A stretch of DNA of 64,000 bases. It comes from Blepharisma stoltei (taxonomy: Eukaryota > Ciliophora > Heterotrichea > Heterotrichida > Blepharismidae). Positions 20,451 through 32,074 of the stretch are shown here, one piece after another. The notes under the pieces are model-generated. The model saw only the letters and a program-made list of their open reading frames with translations. It was not told the DNA's origin and made no database searches. Made by a program: the position numbers and the translations under genes. The stretch spans positions 310,001 to 374,000 of the forward strand of contig CAJZBQ010000057.1 in NCBI GenBank assembly GCA_914767885.1, read 5' to 3'. Positions within the stretch are counted from its first letter, which is position 1. Every line of letters starts with the position of its first letter.

Positions 20451-23045
20451 ATGAAGTTTTTCTTGAGAAAAGCTGAGAGAAAAGCTAAAAGACAAGAAAA
20501 AAAAGAAAAAAAGAACAAGCATTATAAAAAGATAAGAGAAAATGAGCCTCCTGAAGAAATTGAAGAAGAAAAAATAATTCCAAAAAAAGCGAAGCCTGAA
20601 AAGAAGCCAAAACAGGAACGAAAATTCTCTGATGATGTGAAGTATTTAGACGCAGAAATTGAAGAATTGGAAAGAAAGCTTGGAGTGAAATCTTCTAAGT
20701 CAAAAGAGTCAGATAAAAACTGGAAAAAATTAAAGAACCACCTTGAGTTAGATGGGTTTGGGGCTGATTTTTATGAGTTCTTAGAAGGAAAAGCTTTTAA
20801 AGAAGAAGATGAAGTCTCTGTGGAAGGATTTAAAGAAGGAGATGAAAGCCCAGAAATCAGCTTAGTTTCTCCAGCTGGGAGTGAAAACTTTGAAGATGAA
20901 GAAAACTTGGATTCTGAAGGCGAAATGAATAGCGAAGATATGGAAGAAAATGACTCATATGAAGAAGACAATATGGAAAATGAGGAAGAACAAATGGAAG
21001 AAGAAGAAGAAGAGGAAATGGAAGAGGAAGAGGAAGAGGAAGAAGAAGAAGAAGAAGAAGACTATGATAGTGATGCCAGTCAAGAAAACCCAAGAAAGAA
21101 GCAAAAAATTAGCGAAGAGCAGAACAACTCCAAATATATTCCTCCAGCATTAAGAGCAGTGGATTCTACAAAAAAGTTCAAAGGATTATTAAACAGAATT
21201 TCTGACCAAAACATCGAGCCCATTACTGCACAAATTTCAGAGCTCTATAAAACTGAAAGCATGAATATCCTAAATGACAACTTGTGGGAATTCCTAGAAT
21301 CTAGCGTTAATAGCTCAAATATGCCTCCTCAGCTTCTAGCAGTATATTCTGCAGAAATTTCTGCTCTTGGCAGACTTATTGGTAGAGAAATTCCAGCTTT
21401 TATTCTAGATAAATTATTCAATTGTTTATCGCTATACTATATAAATTTAAAATGGTGTTGCGAGCCAGCCAATCTTCTTAGCATCTGTAGCTGGGGAAGC
21501 TCGGGGATCTTGTGGAAGGGAGGAGGATAGAGTTCGGTAATGAGCATACGACCGACCGCAGCTCATTTAAAAGTCAAAGTTTTACTTCTGGGGAATATGG
21601 AAGCTTAAAGTTGGAAAAGGAAGGGAAGGCTTACCAAGGTCCTCTAGATCAAGCATGAATTTTCAGCGCAGTTCGGGAGTTTCACCCTAGGCTGCAAGCT
21701 CCATCTTATAGATAACTTTGCCAGAAATTCGAATTTTCTAGAATGGTAACCCAAGTCAGGCTATAATTAGCGTGCGAGACTATTTCTGGGCAGCATAGCC
21801 TATAGGCAGACAGCAGGCAGTCGCGAAGCAAGCGGGAAAAAAAAACCTTACGAGATATTACAGAAGTTTTTTTTTTACCTTAACTAAGAACAAAGTTTAT
21901 CACTAAACTCCAAGAGTTACCTATCAGTTTGGGGCTATCTTTATTATTTTGATGTAATAGGCACTCCAATAATAACTGGACTGATTCGCCATTTAACTGA
22001 AAATTTGTCTGAAGACACTTTGGACCTTTTAATTTTGCTATTCAACCTAATTGGGTTCAAGCTGAGAAAGGATGAGCCAGGAGAGCTGAAAAAAATCATT
22101 GATGAAATCAGGGAAAAAGGGAAAAACGTAAAAAGCGATGGGAAGAGGATGAGTTTTATGCTCGAAACTTTGACTAATATAAAAAACAATAAGAAAATGA
22201 TAAACCAAACTGAAGACAGATTGAAATTCCTTAAAACATGGCTAAAGAAAACTGTAGGGAAGAAAGCAAACGCTAAGGATGCAAAAATAACAGCTAGATG
22301 GGAGGATTTAGGCAGCTCTAACTGGAGAAGCTTACTGCAGCCAACTTTTGAATTCACAAAAAAATCATCATCTATTGACCCTGAGCTCGAGAAACTGGCT
22401 CAGTCCCAGCATATGAACACTGACAACCGTCGGCAAATTTTCAGTTTGATTATGTCTTCTGAAGACTATATGGATGCTTTCGCTAAAATATCCAAGTTAA
22501 AAAAACAAGAAAGAGATATAGTCAGAGTCATTATTACTTGCTGTGGGCAAGAACTTGCGTATAATCAATTTTATGCTTTACTAGCTAGTCAATTGTGCAT
22601 TGATAAGCCTTCATACAAATATTCTTTTCAATATGCCCTATGGGATAACCTAAAGCAGCTTCACGAATTTTCTGTCAGAAAAATCTCAAATATTGCCAAA
22701 CTCTATGCCTATATGATCAAAACAGAAAGCATGGGGCTGGGATGTCTAAAGGCTGTAGACTTCGACAGCCTGAACGACAATTTATCAATGTTTTTAAGGA
22801 TTTTATTAGAAAACATACTTTTAGCAGACGAAAGCATAATAGCAAAGATCTTTTACAAGGTTGGGAGTAATGAAAAACTTAAGGCACTAGCTGAGGGGTT
22901 GAAAGTATTTCTAAAATTCGCAATTTTAAATCATCCAAGAAAAGGGTTTATAGAGCAGCTGGGTAATGAAAATATTTTCAAAGAAAAAATCAAGGCTGCA
23001 AGAGATTTATTAAAAGTTATTAAGCTATTAAGTATACGGTCATAA
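20451..23045 (+). CDS. NOM1: Nucleolar MIF4G-domain protein NOM1/Sgd1, interrupted
   Basis: Removing 471 bp (21439-21909) gives about 707 residues. Lys/Glu-rich N-terminus (residues 1-80) and a long acidic tract (Glu runs near residues 170-205) with PRKKQKISEE precede the MIF4G domain: YIPPALRAVDSTKKFKGLLN, ILNDNLWEFLES, AVYSAEISALGRLIG, then GTPIITGLIRHLTENLSED and LIGFKLRKDEPGELK. The MA3 domain follows (RRQIFSLIMSSEDYMDAF…). In yeast and animals the protein acts in nucleolar 40S ribosome assembly. The gene sits 39 bp downstream of membrane-protein copy 3. The stop at 23043 lies at the edge of a retroposon, so the true last residues may differ. Confidence 0.9.
21439..21894 (+). mobile_element. 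SINE-like retroposon, family A-like, 456 bp
   Basis: Duplication GTTTATCGCTATACT / GTTTATCACTAAACT (21424-21438, 21895-21909). It begins ATATAAATTTAAAATGGTG and holds gttcgggagtttcaccctagg, the family A core. The join gives FNCLSLNSKSYLSVW inside the NOM1 MIF4G domain. Confidence 0.82.
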
Positions 23046-23395
23046 GTAATCCTGCAGGCGCTGACCATCCACCCCGTCTCGGCTCCAAAATGGCATCGAA
23101 AGACGCCATTTTGAATTTCTGGCCTGAAACACCTATCCAGGGTATTAGCTCGCCCTGGGCAGAGCCGCTTCTAGATAGCGCCCCGATGAGGAAAGACCAT
23201 GTGGTAGGCAAAACCTTTCTAGCCCATCTGGCAGAGGCAGGGAAAACCTTCGGGGGGGAGAAATAAACTTCCCTTTTCAGCAAGACACCCCCAAGCCTGA
23301 AGGCCTACTTCCACCGGGACAGAGGCAAATCAGGCTTGGTCCTACCTACTCCATAGGGGGTGCGCCTCGGAGTCCAAGTTCCGTCAACGTCACCA
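23046..23395 (-). mobile_element. SINE-like retroposon, family B
   Basis: A well-preserved family B copy (ggctccaaaatggcat, agcccatctggcagaggcag, gcctcggagtccaag), sense on the minus strand with the 5' end ATAATGGTGACGTTGACGG near 23395. It starts at the NOM1 stop. I could not fix its duplication; CTATTAAGTAT / CTATTTATTGA is a weak candidate. Confidence 0.7.
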
Positions 23396-23457
23396 TTATA
23401 TTTCTATTTATTGAAAGGAATCTCATAATTAACACAATTTTTTAAAATTTTAAGATA

Positions 23458-25327
23458 TTAAGAAGCCCTACTACCTCTTTGACACTCTAGATGAGAGCCT
23501 TTGCCATTGTAAATATATGGTGTTCCAGTTTGAAATATAGACTGTGAGCAGATCTGGCAGAGTGTGCAATCAAAGTGATAGTATATATTTTGATAAATAT
23601 ACACAGATTTTCCAGTTATCAATGGATTTCTACAAATTTCGCAGATATAGCATTTATAGCATGTTTTATTGCACTTTTCCCAACATTTTTTGCACACTTT
23701 GTGGCCGCATGGAAATGTATTAGTAAATTGCTTGAAATTTATTCCCTTACAAATCTCACACATCTCTTGAAGAGGTGCTATTTGAAGGCTTTCCTGAGTG
23801 CTTAAACTTGAAACCACGCTGCTTGCTGCAGAGGGGTTTTCTTCGTTTTTATTTTGTCCTGGTTCCCTAGGAAACTTAAAGTTTTTATCTTTGAATTTGT
23901 AGTGTGTGTTAAGTTAAAGGTTACATCGGCCATAATCGGGTAAAAATACTATCATCTTAACTCCAAGCATCACCCTTAGCCTACGCCGTCTGTCCAAGGG
24001 ATCATTTCCGAGAGCAAAGCCTATTTCTGAAAGGTTCCCGATGAGGAGAAGCCATGAGTAGGAAAAACCTAGCTAGTCCCATCTAGTAAGGACAGAAAAA
24101 CCTTCGAAAAGAAACAATATTTACCTGCTCAGTAAGACTTCTTCAAGCCGAAGACCCCTTTAAAATAGTACAGGGCACTGTTTTAACTCCATTAGGATTA
24201 GTCCTACCTACCCTCCTCAATATGAGTGCGGCTCAAAGCTCAATTTTTGTCATTATCACCATTTTCTACTCCTTGAATTTGTTAGGAATTTTCATTCCAC
24301 AAGGACAAGAAATTTGGCTTTTAGTGAGTTGTTTTTTATCAATTTTGTCCTGTATGCACAATTTGCAATGAACTTTGTGGCATGGATAAAAATATAGCAG
24401 ACTGCTAGAGTCATGAGAGCAATTCCCAATTCTTTTAATTCAAGATTTTATTCGTTTAAGACAAGCGATTTTTGGAGCAGGGTTCTGAGAACTTAGCTTT
24501 GAAATTTCCTGGTCAAGCTGAAGTTTGTTGGCTTCAGGCATCCAGCCAACTTGTGAAGTAACGATCTGGGCCAAAATTTCTATTAAAGCAGACTGATCAA
24601 TTGCAGTCTGCACTGGTGCCACTTCTGGTTTCATAGGAATAGGCATGGGAGCAGGTAAAGATTGGCTCTGATCCGAATATGTAAAAGGTAAATCATCTAA
24701 ATTAACTGTTTGACCATAATCATGAAGATTTTCTTTAAAATGCACCAGTAGTGACCAAGAATTTTGGCTGTTCTGGTCATATAAAATACTAATATTTAGT
24801 TCGGGATTTGGGTTCGGTGTTCTTGCTATGAACGGATTTGGTGAGTTATATGAATATATGCTGATAGTGAATTTCAATATTTTGGTGAGTGCATTAAAGA
24901 TGTATTCTTCGTCTTTCAGGACTTCTTTTCCATATATAACTTCATTGGAATATTGAGTTTTAAATTCATTCCTTAGAGTAGTTGAAACGATTATCCGGAA
25001 AGCATGGTCAAAGCTTTCTTCAACGGACTCTTTCAGAAGGTAATTCTTAATGTCAGCTGAGGAAAATGATTCTGTGTATTTCATAAATTCTTTTAGAAAT
25101 TTGTAGACTTCTTCGTTTATTGATCCTTGGACTCTGTCCAAGGCTTTATTTAGCTCATTAAGAGTTTTGCCAGCTACGAACGTTCCTTTCAATCTTGATA
25201 ATTGTAACAAAATCCCGAAATAAACCACTGAATAGAAGCTTGGCTTTTCAAAGTTCAAATGGATGGAAGATTGGAAGGCTTGAAGGTTTGGCTCTCCTAG
25301 ATGTACTTCTATGAATCTAGCTTTCAT
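23458..25327 (-). CDS. Otubain-like (probably inactive) plus zinc-finger/LIM protein, copy 1
   Basis: Removing 382 bp (23901-24282) gives 495 residues, start ATG 25327 (MKARFIEVHLGEP). Residues ~25-200 follow the otubain (peptidase C65) layout: KPSFYSVVYFGILLQLSRLKG, then VIYGKEVLKDEEYIFNALTKIL, then ISIYSYNSPNP…LNISILYDQ…WSLLVHF. The catalytic Cys position reads Ser (PSFYS instead of NCFYR) and the HYD motif is absent, so it is probably not a protease. A Cys/His segment (YPCHKVHCKLC…CPCGM) and a C-terminal RING-like plus LIM-like block (CEICRNPL…YYHFDCTLCQIC…HLEC) follow. The join gives PNKF-KDKNFKF. Role in ubiquitin signalling is inference. Confidence 0.65.
23901..24270 (-). mobile_element. 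SINE-like retroposon, family B
   Basis: Duplication CTTTGAATTTGT / CCTTGAATTTGT (23889-23900, 24271-24282). Sense 5' end AGTAGAAAATGGTGATAATG on the minus strand. Words ccgatgaggagaagccatg and attagtcctacctac match other family B copies. It splits otubain-like gene copy 1. Confidence 0.82.
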
Positions 25328-25381
25328 TTTAGAAAGAAAAATAAATGCTTATATGTGTAATGAACTAAATTTAAAGCCTAA

Positions 25382-26048
25382 CTCCTCCCTCCGTGAGCGA
25401 ACACAAAAATTTTGTTCACTCAATGAGAGGGCTAATTTTTTTAAAAAAATTATATATAAATTTTATCCCAATTGAGGAAATTTGAAAGCAAATGTTTATT
25501 TAATTTTTTAAAATTTTATGTTTTAAAAAATGCAAGCTGTTTAAAATTAAATAGAATTAGCTGGAAATTTCATCATAGTAATTATCAATTATTTTTCATA
25601 AAAAACTTTTATATCATAAAAATTTTGTTCGTTTAGATTTAATACTAAAATTGTTTTTGCCTCCTAAGAGGCTGTCCCAATAATTTATTATAAAATCTAA
25701 ATATTCCTGATTTAAATTGATTTAAGTCTGATCATAAATTATTTTTTCTGATAAGAACTCAATCTGATATAAAAATAAAATTCTCTGATGTTTCTCATTT
25801 TCTTCATGCACCTTCTTAGAATTTTATTTTCTACAAAACCATAATTCCGCACAACAGATGCACACTTTTCAATTCTGCACTATCTGCTCCAAGATCTATG
25901 AGATTTTTTGTTAAAAAAAACTTCATCTAAATAATTTTCTTATTTTTGGCATTAAATGCCATCATGTCTTCTGAAAATTGCGGAGGGTGGTTTTTAAGCA
26001 AAAATAGGGATTTTTCCAATGGTTTTGTTCGCTCACAGAGTGGAATTA
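25382..26048. mobile_element. MITE, CCTCCGTGAGCGAAC family, with an inner insertion
   Basis: The left end after TAA (25379-25381) is CTCCTCCCTCCGTGAGCG and the right end is GGTTTTGTTCGCTCACAGAG. The body up to ~25628 matches the 390-bp elements, as does 25975-26048. Between them ~350 bp are unrelated and look like a second insertion. It lies between the two otubain-like genes. Confidence 0.65.
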
Positions 26049-26149
26049 GAAAATTAGCGTCATGAAATTTCTTCAAATATTGCAATGACTTAAAAATAAT
26101 ATGTATGAAAATAGCCGGGTTTTTTAATCTTCCAAACTTTAGTTGATCG

Positions 26150-26440
26150 ATTTCAATCCTTATTCGAACGATTTTCATATAGTCAGCAATGAAATCTACT
26201 CCCTACCCTTCATTAATTCTAACTATCTTTTATAGTAATGAATATTAAAGATTATACCGTATATCTCTTCAGAGCATTTATAATGTGATTCTAGCATATT
26301 TTCTAATGTTTTGCATATTCTATCTCTTGCAGTTTGTGCATAAAATATTTTATATATAAAAAATTAATATTTTTTCCAATATTTTTTAACTCCTTGATCT
26401 AAAGATAGTGATCAGCATTATAAAAGATGGAGAGGGAGTA
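26150..26440. mobile_element. Eroded MITE, CCTTGATCGAACGAT family
   Basis: Left part has ATCCTTATTCGAACGATTTTC and right part CTCCTTGATCTAAAGATAG then GATGGAGAGGGAGTAA. Both are degenerate versions of the ends at 4184 and 10316. Coordinates approximate. Confidence 0.45.
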
Positions 26441-26469
26441 ATCATTTTACTATTTAATACATTTAGCAT

Positions 26470-26660
26470 GTGAAGGAATAATTGCAAAGATCTTTATAAT
26501 GCTAAAAATAATGAAAAGCTAAAGAGAGAGCTACAGGGTAATAATTGCTTTTCAATCTGACATTTAAGATGCCTAAAAATTCTTTATAAAATAACGAAGA
26601 AATATAAACATTTTTAAAGATAAATTAGCGCTTCAATAGACGACCTCAAAGAAATCTTAT
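26470..26660 (+). pseudogene. Decayed 3' fragment of NOM1
   Basis: GAAGGAATAATTGCAAAGAT followed by TAATGAAAAGCTAAAG aligns with NOM1 at about 22835-22885 (ATAATAGCAAAGATC…AATGAAAAACTTAAG). Weaker similarity continues to the NOM1 C-terminus. Stops and frame shifts break it. It lies directly before otubain-like copy 2, just as intact NOM1 precedes copy 1, so the NOM1 tail was duplicated together with that gene. Confidence 0.7.
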
Positions 26661-26688
26661 TTTAGTTTTTTTGATAATATTTAAATAA

Positions 26689-28206
26689 TTAAGAAATCCT
26701 ATTTCCTCGTTGACACTCTAAATGAATGCCTCTGCTGTTATAAACACTTGCCGTTCCTTGCTTGAAAATAGACTGCGAGCAGATTTGGCACATTGTACAT
26801 TCAGAGTGATAGTATTTTAATCTGTAAATATACGCAGGCTTCCGACTCAGACTAGACTTGCATATTTCGCAAGTGTTGCATTTGTAGCATATTTGATTAC
26901 AATTTGCCCAGCATATTTGACACGCAGCATGGGAGCATTCAAATGTATTGGTTAGTTGTTTTGGAAAGACGTTCTTACAAATATCACACATAGCCTGCAA
27001 AGAAGGCACTTGGATGCTTTCCTGCGCAACTGGCATATTTCTCATAACACTTGCTGGTCGTTTCCGCCCTTTCTTTTTGTTTCCTGCAGAGTCTTCACTA
27101 AAACTTTGGTTTTTGGTTGGATTTTCACGTTGATTTGCGAAAAAATAAATGCGAGAATTATTTTGTGTTTTTGGTTCTGCTTGATCCTCAGAAAATTTGA
27201 ATATTTTGTCACGAAATTTCGTTGGAACTGCTATTCCACAAGAGCATAAAAAATTATTTTTGGGGATTTTTTCGTTGTCAATTTTTGCTTGCATGCACAG
27301 CCTACAATGAAATTTGAGGCATGAATGGAAATAAAGGAGAGTTTTTTGATCGTGAGGACATTTCTCAACTTTATTGCTTCATTCAATTAGTGGTTCAAGG
27401 TAAGGGATTCTTGACTGAGGGTTTTGAGAATTTAACCTCGAAATTTCCTCATCAAGTTGTACTTTACTGTCTTCAGAAATTCAGCTGACATGAGAATTGA
27501 TAATATTGGTCAAAGCTATTATTAAGTTTGAGTGATCATTTATAGGCTGCTTTGGTGGCACATATGTAAAAGGTAATTCATTCAAATCTACAGATTGCCC
27601 TATATCAAACAGATTTTCTTTGAAATGCACTAGAAGTGATCAAGAATTTTGACTACTTTGGTTATATAAAATATTAACATTCAGCTGTGGATCTGATTTT
27701 GAGGTTCTAATTACCTGTGGATTTGGGGAGTCATAAGAGTATATACAGAGAGTTAAGTCAAATGCTTTTGCGAACACCATGAAGATATGATTTTCATTCT
27801 TTTGTACTTCTTTCCCCGATAAAATATCTTTAGAAAATCGAGCTTTAGATTTGCTATTGAGATTCTTTGATACAAAATCTCTTAGACCATTATCAAAGTA
27901 TCTTTCACAAAATTCTCTGAGGGCATAATTCTTGATGTCCAGTGCTGAGTAGTTTTCTGTATATTTCGCGAAGTCTGTTAAAACATTGTTATCATTGGTA
28001 ACTCCTTGAATTTCACCCAATGCATTATATAGCAAATTAAGAGTTTTGCGAGCCATTGGTGTTTCTTTCATTCTTGCCAATTGCAACAAAATCCCTAAAT
28101 ACACCACTGAATAGAAGCTTGCCTTTTGCATGTCTAATTGGATGGTAGAATGAAATTCTTGTAGATTTGGGTGATTTAATTGTACCTCAATGAACTTAGC
28201 TTCCAT
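26689..28206 (-). CDS. Otubain-like plus zinc-finger/LIM protein, copy 2 (uninterrupted)
   Basis: 505 residues, paralogue of 23458-25327. Start ATG 28206 (MEAKFIEVQLNHP) aligns with copy 1; a further ATG at 28218 is possible. The TGA codons are Trp (NSWSLLVHF, SHVSWISED, EWSNKVEK). It has the same features: KASFYSVVYLGILL with Ser at the catalytic Cys position, GKEVQKNENHIFMVFAKAF, VNILYNQ, no HYD, then SCLKFHCRLC and FLCSCGI. The C-terminal block is CDICKNVF…CSHAACQICW…CEICKSSL…YYHSECTMCQIC…HLEC. No transposon lies in this copy, so it gives the intact template for copy 1. Confidence 0.7.
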
Positions 28207-28501
28207 TTTCAGAAGCAAATAATAAACATTTTTGCATGTTAATACATCAATTTTGTGGTATTTTCAAATTCCCGAATAAATTTTTTAAATATGAAATATT
28301 TACTATAATGTATTGGCAATATTTTATTTTGCTTATTTATGGTAAATTGATTTTAAAATGTCAAAAACAATTTTGACATGCAATTATATATAAAACTGAG
28401 TCTATGGTATGTTAAAATTTTTTTGAGATTTTAAAATCAATTTACCATAAATAAGCAAAATGAAATTTATGCAAGGGATTATATAAAATATTGCGTTTGA
28501 A

Positions 28502-29302
28502 ATGGCCGAACTCGGATTTCATGGGCATTCAATCATAGTCAGATTCACTGAGCAGCCTGTATGTGAATCCACAACTTGAAACATTGGAGGCTACATAATG
28601 AAATTTGTCAAGCTTCAAAGCTATGCTGAATACTGCGTCCAGCCAACAGATTATATTAAAGTCATTGAAGGTGCTTTAATTGAGCCATTACGGTTATCAT
28701 TTCCAGGACCATTTACCAAAGCTTCAACTGTAATAGGGGAAGATATCATCAAGGCTGGAGCAATGACTACCCTTATGATTATATCAAAAACAAACCAGGC
28801 TCAAGTATGTATCCAGTCTCCTAATGATTTAGAAGTTTCAGGACCGTATTCAGAACTCCTCAAGTGAAAGGAAGTAGGCGAGCTGCCTGGAAAAAGGAGC
28901 TTTTTAGGGAATCCTTATTATTATATTAGAGGATGGGATTTAAGATCTCATGATAACCGACATATGGGATACATTCAAGGATGGCTGTCAGGAAAAGCTA
29001 TGAATTGTGGAAATTGTGACTATTCAGAAATGGGAGAAAACACTTTTAGGAAGATTTATTTGAATATTATTAATGGGACTGGGGAAGGGGCGTTGGTTTG
29101 GTATAAAGACGAAGAAGAGCACTCACTTATATTGATGCCTGGTGAAGAGCATGGACCAATATGGGAGTGAGATGATGATTTAACAAAAGTTGTTTACCCA
29201 ATGCATAGGTGACAGTCAGGGGGAGAGCAAGCACTGAATGCAGATGAAGAACGAATGGATTTCAATATAGGAATAGAGCTACCTCCTCCAAGAGCAGCTT
29301 AA
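28502..29302 (+). CDS. Unrecognised 266-residue protein
   Basis: ATG 28502 gives MAELGFHGHSIIVRFTEQP and the frame runs to TAA 29300 with TGA as Trp at five or more places (TTWNIGG, LLKWKEVG, PIWEWDDD, MHRWQSG). No signal peptide or membrane segment. Acidic, with a Pro-rich end (IELPPPRAA). A segment IRGWDLRSHDNRHMGYIQGW and later ILMPGEEHGPIW look conserved, but I cannot name a family. Uninterrupted. Confidence 0.7.
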
Positions 29303-29452
29303 ATTAAAGTGATTTTCTTATATTTAAGTTAATAATAGCTTTCTTTTGTTCCAAATTATTTTTGATAGTAAATTTCTATTTTAAATGAAATAATCTTGTA
29401 TAATTAATAAGAAATCAGCATTAAAATGCAAAAGCTATTGTGGTTGAAATAA

Positions 29453-30498
29453 ATGGCAAAAGTGATTATTGTTACAGGGTCTAATAAAGGTCTTGGAAGA
29501 GCAATAATCGAAAAATTGATCACCGAGACCCCTGAATTCACCTCAATAGTAATGACATCTAGAAGTGAAAGCCTTGGTCAGCAAGCCAAAGAGGAAATCG
29601 AGCAGAAATACGGTCCTCAATCAAGACTTGTCTATAGCTCGAGTACTTTTTAGCTTGGGGCTTCCGATCTTTCCCAACGGGAAAGAGGGGAGTTGGCAAA
29701 TAATTAATAATGGTTTGGCCAACTCTCCAAATAGCAGAAATCCTGCATCACGTAGTTCTGTCACTTGAAGAACTTATTAAGCCAGCATTAGTTGGTTTAA
29801 TCTGCTCCTTTTTATATAGGGAAAGATCAGGAAGCCAAACCAAAATGATGCTCTGGCTATATCATCAGCTTGATGTAACAGACGAGCTCAGCATTAGAAG
29901 ACTAACAGATTTCGTTTACCATACTTATGGGAAAATCTCAGTCTTTATCAACAATGCAGGCATCGCTTTCAAAGGAAATGACTTTGGACCTCATGTGGTA
30001 GGACCCACATTTGCATGCAATTTCTATGGCTTAGTCAATACAACAGAAGCAATTTTACCGCTTATGGCTGATGACGGGCATATAATTAATGTAACATCAA
30101 GAGCCGGAAAGGCACGGTGAATTCCAGATGAAGCCATTCGAAATAGATTTTTAGACCCTAACCTCACACGTGATGGATTGTATCATTTGGCTGGAGATTT
30201 TATACAGAGCGTTAGAGATGGCAACTGGACAGAAAAAGGATGGCCTACTCAGGGTTATGCAATCAGTAAAAACTGCGCAAATGCTTATACAAGAATTTTG
30301 GCAAGGGAATTAAGAGAAAGCGGATCAAGGGTGAGAGTAAATGCTGTGTGTCCTGGAATATTGAGGACTGATATGGCTGGGCCAACAGCTCCTCTGTCTG
30401 CTGAAGAAGGGACTATAACTCCAATTTTGATGGTAAGATATCAAGGAGAAGAATCTGGGAGATTTTGGTATGAAGGAAGCATTCAAGAATGGGACTAA
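29453..30498 (+). CDS. Short-chain dehydrogenase/reductase, carbonyl-reductase-like (interrupted)
   Basis: Removing 227 bp (29635-29861) gives 272 residues. SDR landmarks in order: nucleotide-binding TGSNKGLGRA (residues 8-17), LDVTD, INNAG, catalytic Ser in INVTSRAG, YAISK (YxxxK) and VNAVCPGILRTDM. The spacing and the short insertion after SRAG (WIPDEAIRNRFLD) resemble CBR1-type monomeric carbonyl reductases. NADP(H) use is likely but not proven. The join at TA gives RLVYHQLDVTD. TGA 30118 is Trp. Confidence 0.88.
29635..29861. mobile_element. 227-bp TA-flanked IES with ~45-bp imperfect inverted repeats
   Basis: Left end TATAGCTCGAG…GGCTTCCGATCTTTCCC; the reverse complement of the right end reads TATAGCCAGAG…GGCTTCCTGATCTTTCCC. 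Direct TA at 29633-29634 and 29860-29861. Removal is needed for the frame (227 is not a multiple of three). Sequence unrelated to the CTCCC MITEs. Confidence 0.82.
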
Positions 30499-31708
30499 TT
30501 AAACTTATTATTGGGTGAAGAGTACTTGTTTATTATATATTTGCTAAAAATAATAAAAGCTTCCCTAGCGAATGCTGATTAACGCCAAATTTGAGAAATG
30601 GTTTAACTAATTTGAATCTGCCCATTTATGAAAACGCAAAAAAATGCCTAATAAGTTTATTTGTGTGAGAAAAAGCCTGTTTTAAAACAATAAGTCAAGA
30701 ACATGAATTTCCTATGATTTATCCAAATCAGTTCGATGATTTAAATATAGTCAGAAATTTTATTGTACAAGGAATTATATTGCTATTATCTCAGATGTGC
30801 TTAATATTTTATGAAAATTTAGCTTCACTAAAATGAGATTAGAAAAGAAGATTCATTAAGGAAGAAGCTGGGGTGCTTAATCAAGATCGCTATGCAATTC
30901 ACATTATACAAAAAAATCTAGCCCTAAACATCAGAAATAATTTGCTTATTTTCCTTTCTTGAACTGGCATATAGAAGAATGCAATCTTTTTTTATTTGAG
31001 CAGTCAAGAATAAGAATAAAATAGCTAAAAATGGTTTATTTATGGCAAAGCCAATTATTTGTTAATCATCTCGGGCTGTACTTCTACTTATTTCAGATAA
31101 ATTTATATGAAAAACTATATCTTAATTAAAAAAACATTAATGAGCGGTTTCTTATTTTTGAAAAGAAAATTTTAAACTAAAAATTATGAATTTAAGTTAA
31201 TTTTTGCCTGAACTGCTTATAAATAATTAGGATCAGCTTACATAGCTGTAAAAAAATATAAGAAAAACTTCAAAGGTCATAACATAAAATGATAAAATTT
31301 TTCTAAGTTTTCTAACTCACGGTGGTTGTTTTTTTATTATCATATTTAGATAAAATGGAAGCAAATAATTAAAATTTGTTTTTATTCCTAACACTTTGAG
31401 TGTTTTTGATAGTTTCCTTATGAAAATCCAGCTGATATTTGAAATCTAGACCTAAATTGCTTTGAATAACTTTCTAACAAAAATTGAATTTTTTAGGTTT
31501 TTGATAGCTTTCTTGGAATTAGCATCACAACTATTTGTTTTATTAAACCTCCTTAATAGTTTCTAAAATCCTTGAATTTTTTTGTTTAATTCTTCGCTAA
31601 TATGAGCCCATATGAATTTTTAAAAATTTGTGTTGGAGAAAGTTCCATTTACATTAATTTACCTTGGAAACCGAGGCGAATAATTCTTAAAAAGCTTAAA
31701 GTTATATA
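30499..31708. other. 1.2-kb AT-rich spacer
   Basis: No open frame with coding character in the UGA=Trp code, no GC-rich repeat and no RNA gene visible. Confidence 0.5.
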
Positions 31709-32074
31709 TTAATGCACGTTGATCTTTAGCTGGCTTAGGGCTTTTCTTGACCTCCTGCAGTTCCATTCGAAGAACTCCCTACCATACCTATGATAGCACA
31801 TATTGCACATCCCTCTTGCATAATGCTTTTTGTTAACATGTGGGCAAGCCGTCACCCGCATTAGTTTTTTATGCTTTTTCTTGTTCTTCTTTAGTAAATC
31901 TGACTTAGATGGCTTCATCGTAGACTTCATGCTGACCAAGGGCTGGAAAAAATTATTGAGGGTAGGAAGTTGTAAAGAAGCTGAAATTTCATCTGTGCAT
32001 CTATCTGGGTCTAATAGTGAAAACATTCCTGTAAAGACGTTGATCTCGTCGTCGTTTAGGTATAATCCTTTCAT
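31709..32074 (-). CDS. Small Cys/His zinc-binding protein, copy A
   Basis: 121 residues. The N-terminal 60 residues resemble copy B (FTGMFSLLDPD… / FSNMFSLINPK…). A Lys-rich linker leads into the motif TACPHVNKKHYARGMCNMC followed by YHRYGR: C-x-H-x(10)-C-x2-C. This C-H-C-C motif likely binds one zinc ion and recurs in ciliate proteins. Ends ...QLKINVH. A nucleic-acid role is suggested by the basic character only. Confidence 0.65.
   Translation of the reverse strand: MKGLYLNDDEINVFTGMFSLLDPDRCTDEISASLQLPTLNNFFQPLVSMKSTMKPSKSDLLKKNKKKHKKLMRVTACPHVNKKHYARGMCNMCYHRYGREFFEWNCRRSRKALSQLKINVH

Noticed and set aside
20950-21153. Lys-rich ORF on the plus strand and Leu-rich ORFs on the minus strand over the NOM1 acidic tract
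   Set aside because: They are frame shadows of the GAA/GAG repeat encoding the NOM1 Glu run.
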